Both the position numbers and the translations under genes were made by a program. A DNA stretch of 64,000 nucleotides from Marinimicrococcus flavescens (GTDB taxonomy: Bacteria; Pseudomonadota; Alphaproteobacteria; Geminicoccales; Geminicoccaceae). The stretch is taken from positions 124,001 to 188,000 of the forward strand of contig JARGEQ010000126.1 in assembly GCA_029211145.1 (NCBI GenBank). Reading direction: 5' to 3'. The notes under the pieces were generated by a model. That model did not search any database. It had not been told where the DNA came from and worked only from the letters and a program-made list of their open reading frames with translations. Of the stretch, positions 46,317 through 56,808 are shown one piece after another (the first letter of the stretch is position 1; every line of letters starts with the position of its first letter).

Positions 46317-47759
46317 ATGGCCCGCTCCCGCCGCGAGACGCGGCATGTCGACATCTGGCCGGGCTTCGTCGACGCCCTCTCCACCCTGCTCCTCTCGATC
46401 ATCTTCCTTCTCGTCGTGTTCGTGCTCGGCCAGTTCTTCATGGGGCAGATGCTGCAGGGCCGCGACGAGGCGATGACCCGCCTCGAGCGCATGGTCCACG
46501 ACCTGCGCCAGCAGCTCCAGCTCGAGCAGGACAGCAACGCCGAGCTCAAGCGCAGCGTCGGCCGGCTCTCCACCGACCTGCAGGGTGCCATGGCCGACCG
46601 GGACGAGCTGCGCACCCGGCTCTCCGACAGCGAGGCCTCGCGGGCCGAGCTGGACGACCGGCTGCAGCAGGCCACGGGCCAGCGCCTGTCGCTGGAGCGG
46701 ACCCTCGAGGAGATGCGCCTGAGCCAGGGCGATCTCGAGCGCCAGGCGGCGGCCACCCGCGAGGAGCTGGAGGCGGCGCGCCAGAGCATGGCCGCCGACA
46801 AGGAGGCCATCGAGCTGCAGCTGGCAGAGCTCGTCCAGCTGCGCCGCGACATCGAGGCGCTGCGCGAGGTCCGCACCGACCTGGAGAGCCAGGTGGCGGC
46901 GCTTGGCAGCCAGCTCCAGACCACCGAGGAGGAGCGCAAGGCGCTGCTCGACCAGCTGGGCCAGGCTCGCGACCAGGGCCGGAGCCTGGAGGCCGAGCTC
47001 GAGCAGAGCCGCGAGAAGACGATGCTCGTGCAAAGGGAGGTCGAGGAGAAGGCGCTGCGCATCGAGGAGCTGGTGGCGAGCAGCGCCGAGCTCGAGCAGG
47101 CGCGCTCCGGCGAGGCGGAGGCGCGCAGCGAGGCGGAAGCGCGCCTCGAGGAGCTGCGCCGCCAGCTCACCCTGCTCACCGGGCAGCTCACCCGGCTCGA
47201 GAGCGTGCTGGGCGACAAGCAGGACGAGATCGCCCGTCAGAACACGACCATCGCCGAGCTCGGTCGGCGCCTGAATCTGGCACTCGCCACCAAGGTCGAG
47301 GAGCTGACCCAGTACCGTTCGGAGTTCTTCGGCAAGGTCCGCACCCTGCTGGGCGAGCGCGAGAACGTCCGGGTGGTGGGCGATCGGTTCGTCTTCCAGT
47401 CCGAGGTGCTGTTCGCCTCGGGCGAGGCTGAGATCGGTCCCGGCGGCCGCGAGCGGCTGGCCAAGCTGGCCGCCGCCTTCAAGGAGATCATCGCGGAGAT
47501 CCCCGACGAGCTTCCCTGGGTGCTGCAGGTCGACGGCCACACCGACAGGCGGCCGATCAGCACGCCGCGCTTCCCCTCGAACTGGGAGCTCTCCACCGCG
47601 CGGGCCATCTCGGTGGCCGAGTTCCTGATCTCGCAGGGCATCCCCCCGGACCGGGTGGCGGCACGCGGCTTCGCCCAGTTCCAGCCGCTGGACGATGGCG
47701 ACACCGAGGAAGCATTCCGCCGCAACCGACGGATCGAGATCAAGCTCACCACCCGCTGA
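46317..47759 (+). CDS. MotB/OmpA-like stator protein with periplasmic coiled coil
   Basis: A 480-residue protein. The N-terminus is cytoplasmic and basic; a single membrane segment runs over about 17-42, with Asp19 (PGFVDALSTLL) at the place of the proton-carrying Asp32 of MotB. A long coiled coil follows (about 48-330, heptad-like Glu/Leu/Gln/Arg/Ala), then an OmpA-like peptidoglycan-binding domain (about 350-480) with VLQVDGHTDRRPIS, NWELSTARAISVAEFL and RNRRIEIKLTTR. Together with the preceding channel protein it should form a stator-like complex anchored to the wall. The two genes are five bases apart. Confidence 0.82.
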   Translation: MARSRRETRHVDIWPGFVDALSTLLLSIIFLLVVFVLGQFFMGQMLQGRDEAMTRLERMVHDLRQQLQLEQDSNAELKRSVGRLSTDLQGAMADRDELRTRLSDSEASRAELDDRLQQATGQRLSLERTLEEMRLSQGDLERQAAATREELEAARQSMAADKEAIELQLAELVQLRRDIEALREVRTDLESQVAALGSQLQTTEEERKALLDQLGQARDQGRSLEAELEQSREKTMLVQREVEEKALRIEELVASSAELEQARSGEAEARSEAEARLEELRRQLTLLTGQLTRLESVLGDKQDEIARQNTTIAELGRRLNLALATKVEELTQYRSEFFGKVRTLLGERENVRVVGDRFVFQSEVLFASGEAEIGPGGRERLAKLAAAFKEIIAEIPDELPWVLQVDGHTDRRPISTPRFPSNWELSTARAISVAEFLISQGIPPDRVAARGFAQFQPLDDGDTEEAFRRNRRIEIKLTTR

Positions 47760-47889
47760 GGACACGGCGGCGGCAGCCCGCCGCCGCATGGTTGTGCTCT
47801 GCGGCTCGAGGCGCAAGAGTGCGCGTGACGGGAGAATGCGGATCGGCCGGGACGGGGTGACCGCGACGCCGGGTCGGGGACAGGCAGGC

Positions 47890-50391
47890 ATGACGGACGA
47901 ACACAGGGGCGCCGCGCCGCGCCGCAAGAGAGGCAGGATGAGGCGGGTCGCCCTCGTCTCCCTGCCGCTGCTGCTGGCCGCTGGGGCGGTCTGGTATCAC
48001 ATCGACCGGATGGGGCGGATCGAGGCGCGGCTGGACCGGGCCATCGATGCCGCCGGCCTGCCGGCGGCGCGGGTTCCGGGTGTGGCCGGCCAGGTCGATC
48101 GCCTGCACCGGCTGGGCGTCGAGCTGGAGGCGCTGCGGGCCCTTCCCGCCGAACTGGCGCGGGCCAACGCGCTCAACGATCTCCTGAGCAAGGAGCTTGC
48201 CTCGACCCGCGTCGCCCTGAGCGATGTGCGGGCCGACCGGGCGACCGTCTCGCAGCGGGCGAGCGCGGTGGAGCGCCGCATCGCCGAGCTGGTCGGCGAA
48301 CGCGACGCGGCAGCGGCGCGGCAGGCGGCGCTGGCCATGCGGTCCGACGAGCTGCGCCGCGAGGGCGAGCGGCTTGCCGCGGCCCTGGCCGGCAAGGAAC
48401 AGGCTCTCCAGGCGGCGCAGGCCGCCCACGACGAGGAGCGCGCGGCGCTTCAGGCACGGCTGGAGGAACAGGGCGCGACGGCGGCGGGAAAGCTGGCGGC
48501 CGCTGAGCAGCACCTCGCGGAGAGCGAGCAGGTGCGGCGGCGGCTGGAGGGCGAGCTTGCCGCTGCTGTCGGCGAACGCGACCGGCTGGCCGCAACGGCA
48601 CAGCGGCTGGAGCAGGAGACGGCGCTGGCTCGCGGCGCCGGCGGGCAGGCAGAGGCACGCGCCGGCGCGCTGGAGGAGGCGCGTGCCCGCCTCGCGGCGG
48701 ATCTGGACGAGGCGCTGCGCCGCCGCGACACGCTGACGGCCGAGCTCGCTGCGCTGGAGCGCGAGACCGCCAGCCTCGCCGGCAGGCTCGAGGCGGCGAT
48801 GGCCGAGCGTGACGCGCTCGCCAGCCGGGTAGCGGCGCTGGAGAGCCAGGTCGCGGGCCTCACCGAGGAGCGCGACGGGTTGGCGGCTTCCCTCTCGGGG
48901 CTGCGCGAGGAAGCAGCAGGGCGCGAGGAGAAGCTGGCCGAGGCCGAGCGGGCGCTGGCCGACCGGCCGGCCCGTGCCGAGCTGCAGCAGATGGCCGAGC
49001 GCCTTGCCGCCGCCGAGGCGGAGCTGGCTACTGCCAGCGAGGCGCTCGCGGCGCGAAGCACCGAGAGCGGGGAGCTGGAGCGTGCCCTGACGGCGGCGCG
49101 CGCGGAGGCCGACGGCCTGCGGGCGGACCTGGCGCGGGCCGAGCAGCAGGCCGGCAGCCTGGCGGCAGCCCGCGAGTCGGCCAGTGCGCTCGAAGCGCGG
49201 CTAGCGGCGGCCGAGACGGCGCGCGGCGCGACCGAAGCGGCGCTGCGGGCCGCGGAAGCCCGCGCGACGGGCCTGGCAGCCGAGCTCGCCGCCGCGAAGG
49301 CCTCCGGCGAGGAGGCGCTGGCCCGGGCCCGGGAGACCGCCCGCCGCGTCGAGATGCTCGCGGCCGAGCGCACGGTGGCCGAGGCGCAGGCCGAGGAGAG
49401 CAGCCGGCGCGTCGAGGCGCTGGAGGCCGAGCTGGCGGAGACTCGCGAAACCGCGCGGCAGACGCTGGCGCAGGCCGCGCGCGAGCGCGAGGCGACCGAG
49501 GCCCAGGTGCAGGAGACGGCCGGTAGGATCAAGAGCCTCGAGGCCGAGCTGGCGGAGGCTCGCGAGGCCGCCCGCCAGGCGTTGGCGCAGGCCGTGGGCG
49601 AGCGTGAGGCGGTCGACCGGCAGGCGCGGCGAGCAGCCGAGCGTGCCGAGGCACTGGAGTCGGAGCTGGCGGCGCTCGAGACCGGGCGGTCGGAGCTAGC
49701 AGAGCGGGTGGCCGGGCTGGAGAGCGAGCTGCAGGCGGCGCGCGAGGCCGCAGCCGGGCAGGCAGCCGCCCTCGCCCAGCGCGAGCAGGCCGTGGCCGAT
49801 CTCAAATGGGCGCTCGACGAGACGGTGGCCGAGTCCGGGCCCGAGGACGATCCGCGCCTCCTCCAGCTGCGCGCCCAGCTGGCCGGCAGCATGGCGCCGC
49901 AGCGCCCGCTGCTCGAGGCGGCGGCCCGTGAGGTCCGCGAGCGACGGGCGGCGGCGCTGGCGGCCTTCAAGGCCAGCCTGCCCGGGCCCGAGGACCAGAA
50001 GCTGATCGACGGCTCGCGGATCCGCCTCGAGCCCGGCCTGCTGTTCGAGCTGGGCCGGGCGCAGCTCGGCGACGAAGGCCGCGCCATGCTCTCGGCACTG
50101 GCGATCCGCCTCAAGGGCGCGGTCGCCAGCCTGCCGCCGCAGCTCGACTGGGCGCTCCGGATCGAGGGCCATACCGACGACCTGCCCATCAGCACCACGC
50201 GCTTTCGCTCCAACTGGGAGCTGGCGGCGGCGCGCGCGGCCGCGGTGGCCCAGCATCTGGCGGGCCAGGGCCTGCCGCGCGACCGGTTGGTGGTGGCGAG
50301 CTTCGCCGACACGCGACCGGCCGTGGAAGGCTTCGACGAGGAGGCCCGACGCCACAATCGCCGCATCGAGATCCGCCTGACCACCCGCTGA
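47890..50391 (+). CDS. very long coiled-coil protein with C-terminal OmpA-like domain
   Basis: An 833-residue protein. A basic cytoplasmic start (PRRKRGRMRR) precedes one membrane segment (VALVSLPLLLAAGAVWYHI, about 21-39). From about 45 to 690 it is almost pure coiled coil, Ala/Glu/Arg/Leu/Gln, with blocks such as LEAELAETRE and LEAELAEARE repeated. The last ~130 residues are OmpA-like: LRIEGHTDDLPIS, NWELAAARAAAVAQHL and RHNRRIEIRLTTR, closely resembling the end of the preceding protein. It has no acidic residue in its membrane segment, so it is probably not itself a proton channel partner. Start at 47890 follows AGG; ATG at 47836 is open. Likely a wall-anchored companion. Confidence 0.78.
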   Translation: MTDEHRGAAPRRKRGRMRRVALVSLPLLLAAGAVWYHIDRMGRIEARLDRAIDAAGLPAARVPGVAGQVDRLHRLGVELEALRALPAELARANALNDLLSKELASTRVALSDVRADRATVSQRASAVERRIAELVGERDAAAARQAALAMRSDELRREGERLAAALAGKEQALQAAQAAHDEERAALQARLEEQGATAAGKLAAAEQHLAESEQVRRRLEGELAAAVGERDRLAATAQRLEQETALARGAGGQAEARAGALEEARARLAADLDEALRRRDTLTAELAALERETASLAGRLEAAMAERDALASRVAALESQVAGLTEERDGLAASLSGLREEAAGREEKLAEAERALADRPARAELQQMAERLAAAEAELATASEALAARSTESGELERALTAARAEADGLRADLARAEQQAGSLAAARESASALEARLAAAETARGATEAALRAAEARATGLAAELAAAKASGEEALARARETARRVEMLAAERTVAEAQAEESSRRVEALEAELAETRETARQTLAQAAREREATEAQVQETAGRIKSLEAELAEAREAARQALAQAVGEREAVDRQARRAAERAEALESELAALETGRSELAERVAGLESELQAAREAAAGQAAALAQREQAVADLKWALDETVAESGPEDDPRLLQLRAQLAGSMAPQRPLLEAAAREVRERRAAALAAFKASLPGPEDQKLIDGSRIRLEPGLLFELGRAQLGDEGRAMLSALAIRLKGAVASLPPQLDWALRIEGHTDDLPISTTRFRSNWELAAARAAAVAQHLAGQGLPRDRLVVASFADTRPAVEGFDEEARRHNRRIEIRLTTR

Positions 50392-50462
50392 CGGCGTCGT
50401 GATGTTCCGCCACGCCGGCCGGCGCGTAAGAAGCAGCGGGCTTACTCGCGCAGGACGGGACC

Positions 50463-51638
50463 ATGGCAGGCATCACTGACGCGCAGCGGCCGGCACCGCT
50501 GGACGGGCTCGACGCCTGGGCCGGCCTGCCGGTCGTGGGCGATTTCGGGCGGCTCGCCGATCCCGCGGCCTATACGCCGCTGGCGGACGGCTGGGTGCTG
50601 GGCGTGGCCGACGTGGTGCGCTCGACCGAGGCGATCGCCGCGGGCCGCTACAAGGCGGTCAACACGGTAGGGGCCTCGGTGATAGCGGCCGTCACCAACG
50701 CCCTTGGCGGCCGGCCCTTTCCCTTCGTCTTCGGGGGTGACGGTGCGAGCTTCGCGGTGCCCGGCAAGCATGCGGGCCTGGCGCGCGAGGCCCTCGCGGC
50801 CACGGCTGCCTGGGCCCGCGACGAGCTGCACTTCGAGCTCCGCGCCGCCCTCGTCCCCGTAGCCGCGGTGCGGGCGCAGGGGCTCGAGGTGCTGGTGGCC
50901 CGCTTTGCCGCCTCGCCGAACCTCGCCTTCGCCATGTTCGACGGCGGCGGCCTCGCCTGGGCCGAGCGCGAGCTCAAGCGCGGCGCCTTCGCGGTGCCGC
51001 CGGTGCCGCCCGGCTCGCGGCCCGACCTCACCGGCCTGTCCTGCCGCTTCGAGGAGATCGCGGCACGGCGCGGCGTCATCCTCTCGCTCATCGTGACGCC
51101 GGAAGCGGGCGGCGATGCCGGTGGCTTCAGCCGCCTTGTCGAGGAGATCCTGTCGCTGGCCGACGAGGGTGCGACGAGCCCGGTGCCCGAGAACGGGCTC
51201 CGCGCGGTCTGGCCGCCGGCCGGCTTCGAGCTGGAGGTCCGCGCCCAGCGCCGGGGCTGGCCCCTGCCGCTGGCCCGCCTGCGGACGGGCCTCTACAGCC
51301 TGCTGGCCTGGCTGCTCTTCACGACGGGCCTTCCCTTGGGCGGCTTCGACCCGGCCCGCTATCGCCGCGAGCTGGCCCAAAACACCGACTTCCGGAAGTT
51401 CGACGACGGGCTGCGCATGACGCTCGACTGTGCGCCGGCGCTGGCCGGGCGGATCGAGGCGCTGCTCGCCCGGGCCGAGGCGGCGGGCGTGGCGCGCTGC
51501 GGGACGCACCGTCAGGCCGCGGCGCTGATGACCTGCTTCGTGCCGGCGCCGGCGCGAAGCGACCATGTCCACTTCATCGACGGGGCCGCCGGCGGCTATG
51601 CGGCGGCGGCGACCGCCCTCAAGCGGACAGCGGCCTGA
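50463..51638 (+). CDS. DUF3095 family protein, adenylate-cyclase-like
   Basis: A 391-residue cytoplasmic protein. The region 35-100 is like a class III nucleotide cyclase: WVLGVADVVRSTEAIAAGRY (metal-binding Asp candidate) and PFVFGGDGASFAVP, which recalls the GD motif. The middle has GLSCRFEEIAARRGVILSL and the C-terminal part LAQNTDFRKFDDGLRMTLDC, both DUF3095 features. Whether it makes cAMP or another nucleotide is unknown; some key substrate residues cannot be assigned by eye. Seventy-one bases after the long coiled-coil gene on the same strand, its stop is adjacent to the convergent ABC gene. Confidence 0.78.
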   Translation: MAGITDAQRPAPLDGLDAWAGLPVVGDFGRLADPAAYTPLADGWVLGVADVVRSTEAIAAGRYKAVNTVGASVIAAVTNALGGRPFPFVFGGDGASFAVPGKHAGLAREALAATAAWARDELHFELRAALVPVAAVRAQGLEVLVARFAASPNLAFAMFDGGGLAWAERELKRGAFAVPPVPPGSRPDLTGLSCRFEEIAARRGVILSLIVTPEAGGDAGGFSRLVEEILSLADEGATSPVPENGLRAVWPPAGFELEVRAQRRGWPLPLARLRTGLYSLLAWLLFTTGLPLGGFDPARYRRELAQNTDFRKFDDGLRMTLDCAPALAGRIEALLARAEAAGVARCGTHRQAAALMTCFVPAPARSDHVHFIDGAAGGYAAAATALKRTAA

Positions 51639-53441
<1,803 letters not shown>

Positions 53442-53597
53442 TGGGGGCTCGACCTCTCTGGGTTGGCGACGGCGGAGGGCACACGGCAGGCTGACGGGCG
53501 GCCTCCGGCGCGCAAGACGACGGAAAGCGGCGGCGCCGGCTTGCATCCGGCGCGGACGCTGGCTATATACCGGCGGCCCGTCGCGGAGGAAAGAGCA

Positions 53598-53822
53598 GTG
53601 AAGTCCGAGATTCATCCCGATTACCACGAGATCAACGTGGTCATGACCGACGGGAGCACGTTCACGACCCGCTCCACCTGGGGCAAGGCCGGCGACACGA
53701 TGACCCTCGACGTCGACCCGAAGTCGCATCCGGCGTGGACCGGCGGTCAGGCGCGTGTCTCCGAGCGCGGCCAGGTCGAGAAGTTCAACCGTCGCTTCCA
53801 GAACTTCCGGCGCAAGTCGTAA
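53598..53822 (+). CDS. rpmE: 50S ribosomal protein L31
   Basis: A 74-residue ribosomal protein joining the two subunits at the B1 bridge. It begins [19 protein letters not shown] and has [20 protein letters not shown] and HPAWTGG. The two Cys-x-x-Cys pairs of the zinc-binding form are absent, so this is the zinc-free (C-minus) type normal in Alphaproteobacteria. Start is GTG at 53598 with GGAGGAAAG upstream. It is followed by rpmJ. Confidence 0.96.
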   Translation: MKSEIHPDYHEINVVMTDGSTFTTRSTWGKAGDTMTLDVDPKSHPAWTGGQARVSERGQVEKFNRRFQNFRRKS

Positions 53823-53849
53823 GCGCAGGCCCCCTCAGGAGATCACCCC

Positions 53850-53975
53850 ATGAAGATCCGCAACTCGCTCAAGGCCGCCAAGGCGCGCCACAAGGATTGC
53901 CGCGTCGTGCGCCGCAAGGGCCGCGTCTACGTGATCAACAAGACCAACCCGCGCTTCAAGGCCCGCCAGGGCTGA
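53850..53975 (+). CDS. rpmJ: 50S ribosomal protein L36
   Basis: A 41-residue protein starting [20 protein letters not shown] and ending [11 protein letters not shown]. This is the long 41-residue form with only one cysteine (Cys17), so no zinc site, common in Alphaproteobacteria. The ATG has AGGAGA seven bases upstream. It is 27 bases after rpmE and should be co-transcribed; a good terminator follows. Confidence 0.95.
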   Translation: MKIRNSLKAAKARHKDCRVVRRKGRVYVINKTNPRFKARQG

Positions 53976-54020
53976 AGCTTGACAGGCCGCCTCGCGGCGG
54001 CCGACGGGCTTGCGTGTGGA

Positions 54021-54058
54021 AAAGGCGGGTCGCCTTCGGGTGCCCCGCCTTTCTGTCG
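54021..54058 (+). terminator. intrinsic terminator after rpmE-rpmJ
   Basis: AAAGGCGGG (54021-54029) pairs with CCCGCCTTT (54044-54052) around a loop that contains CCTTCGGG, then TCTGTCGTT follows. Nine-base-pair perfect stem. Confidence 0.85.
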
Positions 54059-54155
54059 TTCGTGAGCCGGCCGTGAGCACCGCTCCGGCATGGCCCGTTG
54101 ACCCGCCGCGCCGGGCCTTCCATCCTCGGCGCCGAGGCCCCCTGCCAGCGGAGGC

Positions 54156-55649
54156 ATGCCCATGCTGATGCCCGAACCCGATCGCGACTCGCTTGCCAAG
54201 CGCGAGCGCATCGTCGAGGCGCTGCGCGCCATTGTGCCCGGCGAGGGGGTCATCGCCAGCCAGGACGAGCTGCGCGCCTACGAGTGCGACGGGCTCTCGG
54301 CCTACCGCGCGGTGCCCATGGCGGTGGTGCTGCCGTCCACGACCGGCCAGGTCGCCGAGATCCTCAAGCTCTGCAACGAGGAGCGCATCAAGGTGGTGCC
54401 GCGCGGTGCCGGCACCTCGCTCTCCGGCGGCGCCCTGCCGCTCGAGGACGGGATCGTGCTGGGGCTGGGCAAGTTCAACCGCATCCTCGACATCGACTAC
54501 GAGAACCGCACGGTGACCGCCCAGCCGGGGGTGACCAATCTGGGCATCACCAAGGCGGTGGAGGACGCGGGCTTCTACTATGCCCCCGACCCCTCCTCGC
54601 AGATCGCCTGCTCGATCGGCGGCAACGTGGCCGAGAACTCGGGCGGCGTGCACTGCCTGAAATACGGCCTCACCACCAACAACCTGCTGGGTGTGGAGAT
54701 GGTGCTGCCCAACGGCGACGTCCTGCGCCTGGGCGGCAAGCATCTCGATTCCGAAGCCTACGACCTCCTGGGCATCATGACCGGCTCGGAGGGTCTCCTG
54801 GGCGTGGTCACCGAGGTTACCGTGCGGATCCTGCCCAAGCCCGAGACGGCGCGCGCCGTGCTCGTGGGCTTTCCCTCCAACGAGCAGGGCGGCGACTGCG
54901 TGGCCTCGATCATCGCCGCCGGCATCATCCCGGGCGGGCTCGAGATGATGGACCGCCCGGCGATCCACGCCGCCGAGGCCTTCTGCCAGCCCGGCTACCC
55001 GATGGACGTCGAGGCGCTGCTGATCTGCGAGCTCGACGGGCCGGCCGCCGAGGTCGACCACCTGATCGAGACCGTCACCTCCATCGCCCGGCAGCACGGC
55101 GCCACCTTCGTCAAGGCATCACAGAGCGAGGAGGAGCGCCAGAAGTTCTGGCTCGGCCGCAAAGCCGCCTTCCCCGCCGTGGGCCGCATCTCGCCGGACT
55201 ATTACTGCATGGACGGCACGATCCCGCGTGCCCAGCTCTCCCATGTGCTGCGCCGCATGCAGGAGATGAGCGAGGAGTTCGGGCTCAGGGTCGCCAACGT
55301 CTTCCACGCCGGCGACGGCAACCTCCACCCGCTGATCCTCTTCGACGCCAACAAGCCCGGTGAGCTCGAGCGGGCCGAGGAATTCGGCTCGGCGATCCTG
55401 CGCCTGTGCGTCGAGGTGGGCGGGGTGCTCACCGGCGAGCACGGGGTCGGCGTGGAGAAGCGCGACCTCATGCCCGAGATGTTCACCGAGGACGACCTCA
55501 ACCAGCAGCAGCGCCTCAAATGCGCCTTCGACCCGGCGCAGATCCTGAACCCGGGCAAGGTCTTCCCGCGCCTCCACCGCTGCGCCGAGCTGGGCCGCAT
55601 GCACATCCACCGCGGCCAGATCCCCTTCCCCGACCTGCCGCGCTTCTAA
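54156..55649 (+). CDS. glcD: FAD-linked glycolate oxidase subunit (GlcD family)
   Basis: A 497-residue flavoenzyme, one of three subunits that oxidise glycolate to glyoxylate. The FAD-binding PP-loop domain (about 50-230) has VVPRGAGTSLSGGALPLEDG and ACSIGGNVAENSGGVHCLKYG. The C-terminal substrate domain has NVFHAGDGNLHPLI and TGEHGVGVEKRDLM, both hallmarks. GlcE and GlcF normally follow; neither is here, and egtD is next. A D-lactate dehydrogenase role is an alternative, but the length and motifs fit GlcD. GGAGG precedes the start. Confidence 0.9.
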   Translation: MPMLMPEPDRDSLAKRERIVEALRAIVPGEGVIASQDELRAYECDGLSAYRAVPMAVVLPSTTGQVAEILKLCNEERIKVVPRGAGTSLSGGALPLEDGIVLGLGKFNRILDIDYENRTVTAQPGVTNLGITKAVEDAGFYYAPDPSSQIACSIGGNVAENSGGVHCLKYGLTTNNLLGVEMVLPNGDVLRLGGKHLDSEAYDLLGIMTGSEGLLGVVTEVTVRILPKPETARAVLVGFPSNEQGGDCVASIIAAGIIPGGLEMMDRPAIHAAEAFCQPGYPMDVEALLICELDGPAAEVDHLIETVTSIARQHGATFVKASQSEEERQKFWLGRKAAFPAVGRISPDYYCMDGTIPRAQLSHVLRRMQEMSEEFGLRVANVFHAGDGNLHPLILFDANKPGELERAEEFGSAILRLCVEVGGVLTGEHGVGVEKRDLMPEMFTEDDLNQQQRLKCAFDPAQILNPGKVFPRLHRCAELGRMHIHRGQIPFPDLPRF

Positions 55650-55763
55650 GGCGCGCTCCGCGGGCCGGCGCCGGCAGCGCGACGCCGCGGCGAACCTTCG
55701 CGCCGCCCCGGCGTTAGCCTCGTGGGGCCACGACTGTCGTGCCCCGCACCCGGGGACCAGAGG

Positions 55764-56738
55764 ATGAAGCTCCAGGCAACGGGCAGCGCACCCGCCGGTC
55801 ACGCCGAGGCCGCCATCCACGACGACTTCCGCAACGCGGTGCTGGCCGGCCTCGCCGCCCGCCCCAGGGCCATTCCCGCAAAGTTTCTCTACGACGCCGA
55901 AGGCTCGCGGCTGTTCGACGCCATCACCCGGCTCGACGACTATTATCCGACCCGCACCGAGCTCGGCATTCTGGAGGCCTGCGCCCCCGAAATCGCCCGC
56001 CTCGCCGGCCCCGGGGCGGTGCTGGTCGAGTTCGGCAGCGGCTCCAGCACCAAGATCCGTCTGCTGCTCGACGCCCTCGAGGAGCCCGCTGCCTACCTGC
56101 CGATCGACATCAGCGGCGAGCATCTGCTCCGAGCCTGCCGCGCGCTCGCCCGCGACTATCCTGCGCTCACCGTCCAGCCGGTGGTGGGCGACTTCACCCG
56201 CAGCCTCTCCCTGCCCCCGCTCGACCGCGGCCGCCATGTGCTGGGCTTCTTCCCCGGCTCCACCATCGGCAATTTCACGCCCGAGGAGGCCGGGCAGTTT
56301 CTCGGGCAGGCGGCGCTGACCCTGGGCCCCGGCGCCTCCTTCGTGCTGGGCGTCGACCTCGTGAAGCCGGCGCACATCCTGCGCGCCGCCTACGACGACG
56401 CCAAAGGGGTCACCGCCGCCTTCAACCTCAACCTGCTGCGCCGCATCAACCGCGAGCTGGGCGGCACCTTCGACCTCGCCCGCTTCGCCCACAAGATCGT
56501 CTGGAACGAGGCCCTGGACCGGATCGAGATGCACCTCGAAAGCCTCGCCGACCAGACGGTGAGCGTCGCCGGCACATCTTTCGCCTTCGCCGCCGGCGAG
56601 ACGATCCATACCGAGAACTCGTACAAGTACCGCCTCGACGCCTTCACCGGCCTGGCCTTCAGCGCCGGCTGGCGCCCGCTGGCCCACTGGACCGATGAGC
56701 AGGCGCTGTTCAGCGTGCATTTCCTGCGCCGCGACTGA
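55764..56738 (+). CDS. egtD: L-histidine N-alpha-methyltransferase (ergothioneine biosynthesis)
   Basis: A 324-residue enzyme that trimethylates histidine to hercynine. AIPAKFLYDAEGSRLFDAIT, the SAM motif VEFGSGSSTKIRLLLDAL (about 88-105), YLPIDISGEHL, and FFPGSTIGNFTPEEA are all diagnostic of EgtD. The C-terminal ETIHTENSYKYRLDAF binds histidine. EgtB, the sulfoxide synthase usually next to egtD, is not in the window. The start at 55764 follows AGAGG. Ended by hairpin T4. Confidence 0.92.
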   Translation: MKLQATGSAPAGHAEAAIHDDFRNAVLAGLAARPRAIPAKFLYDAEGSRLFDAITRLDDYYPTRTELGILEACAPEIARLAGPGAVLVEFGSGSSTKIRLLLDALEEPAAYLPIDISGEHLLRACRALARDYPALTVQPVVGDFTRSLSLPPLDRGRHVLGFFPGSTIGNFTPEEAGQFLGQAALTLGPGASFVLGVDLVKPAHILRAAYDDAKGVTAAFNLNLLRRINRELGGTFDLARFAHKIVWNEALDRIEMHLESLADQTVSVAGTSFAFAAGETIHTENSYKYRLDAFTGLAFSAGWRPLAHWTDEQALFSVHFLRRD

Positions 56739-56768
56739 CGGGTGGACCCGGACGGCGCGACGGCTGCT

Positions 56769-56796
56769 GCCGCAGGCGCTGCGCGCGGCTTTTTTC
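56769..56796 (+). terminator. intrinsic terminator T4 (core variant) after egtD
   Basis: GCCGC (56769-56773) pairs with GCGGC (56785-56789) around CAGGCGCTGCGCGCG, the core with one A missing, and TTTTTT follows at once. It lies about 30 bases after the egtD stop. Similarity to T2 continues for some 30 bases downstream. Confidence 0.8.
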
Positions 56797-56808
56797 GCTC
56801 CTTTCCTG

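Noticed and set aside
45142-51638. Calling the channel locus a Zorya anti-phage system
   Set aside because: Only the MotA-like and MotB-like parts match in kind; no ZorC, ZorD or ZorE gene is present and the region is not a defence island.
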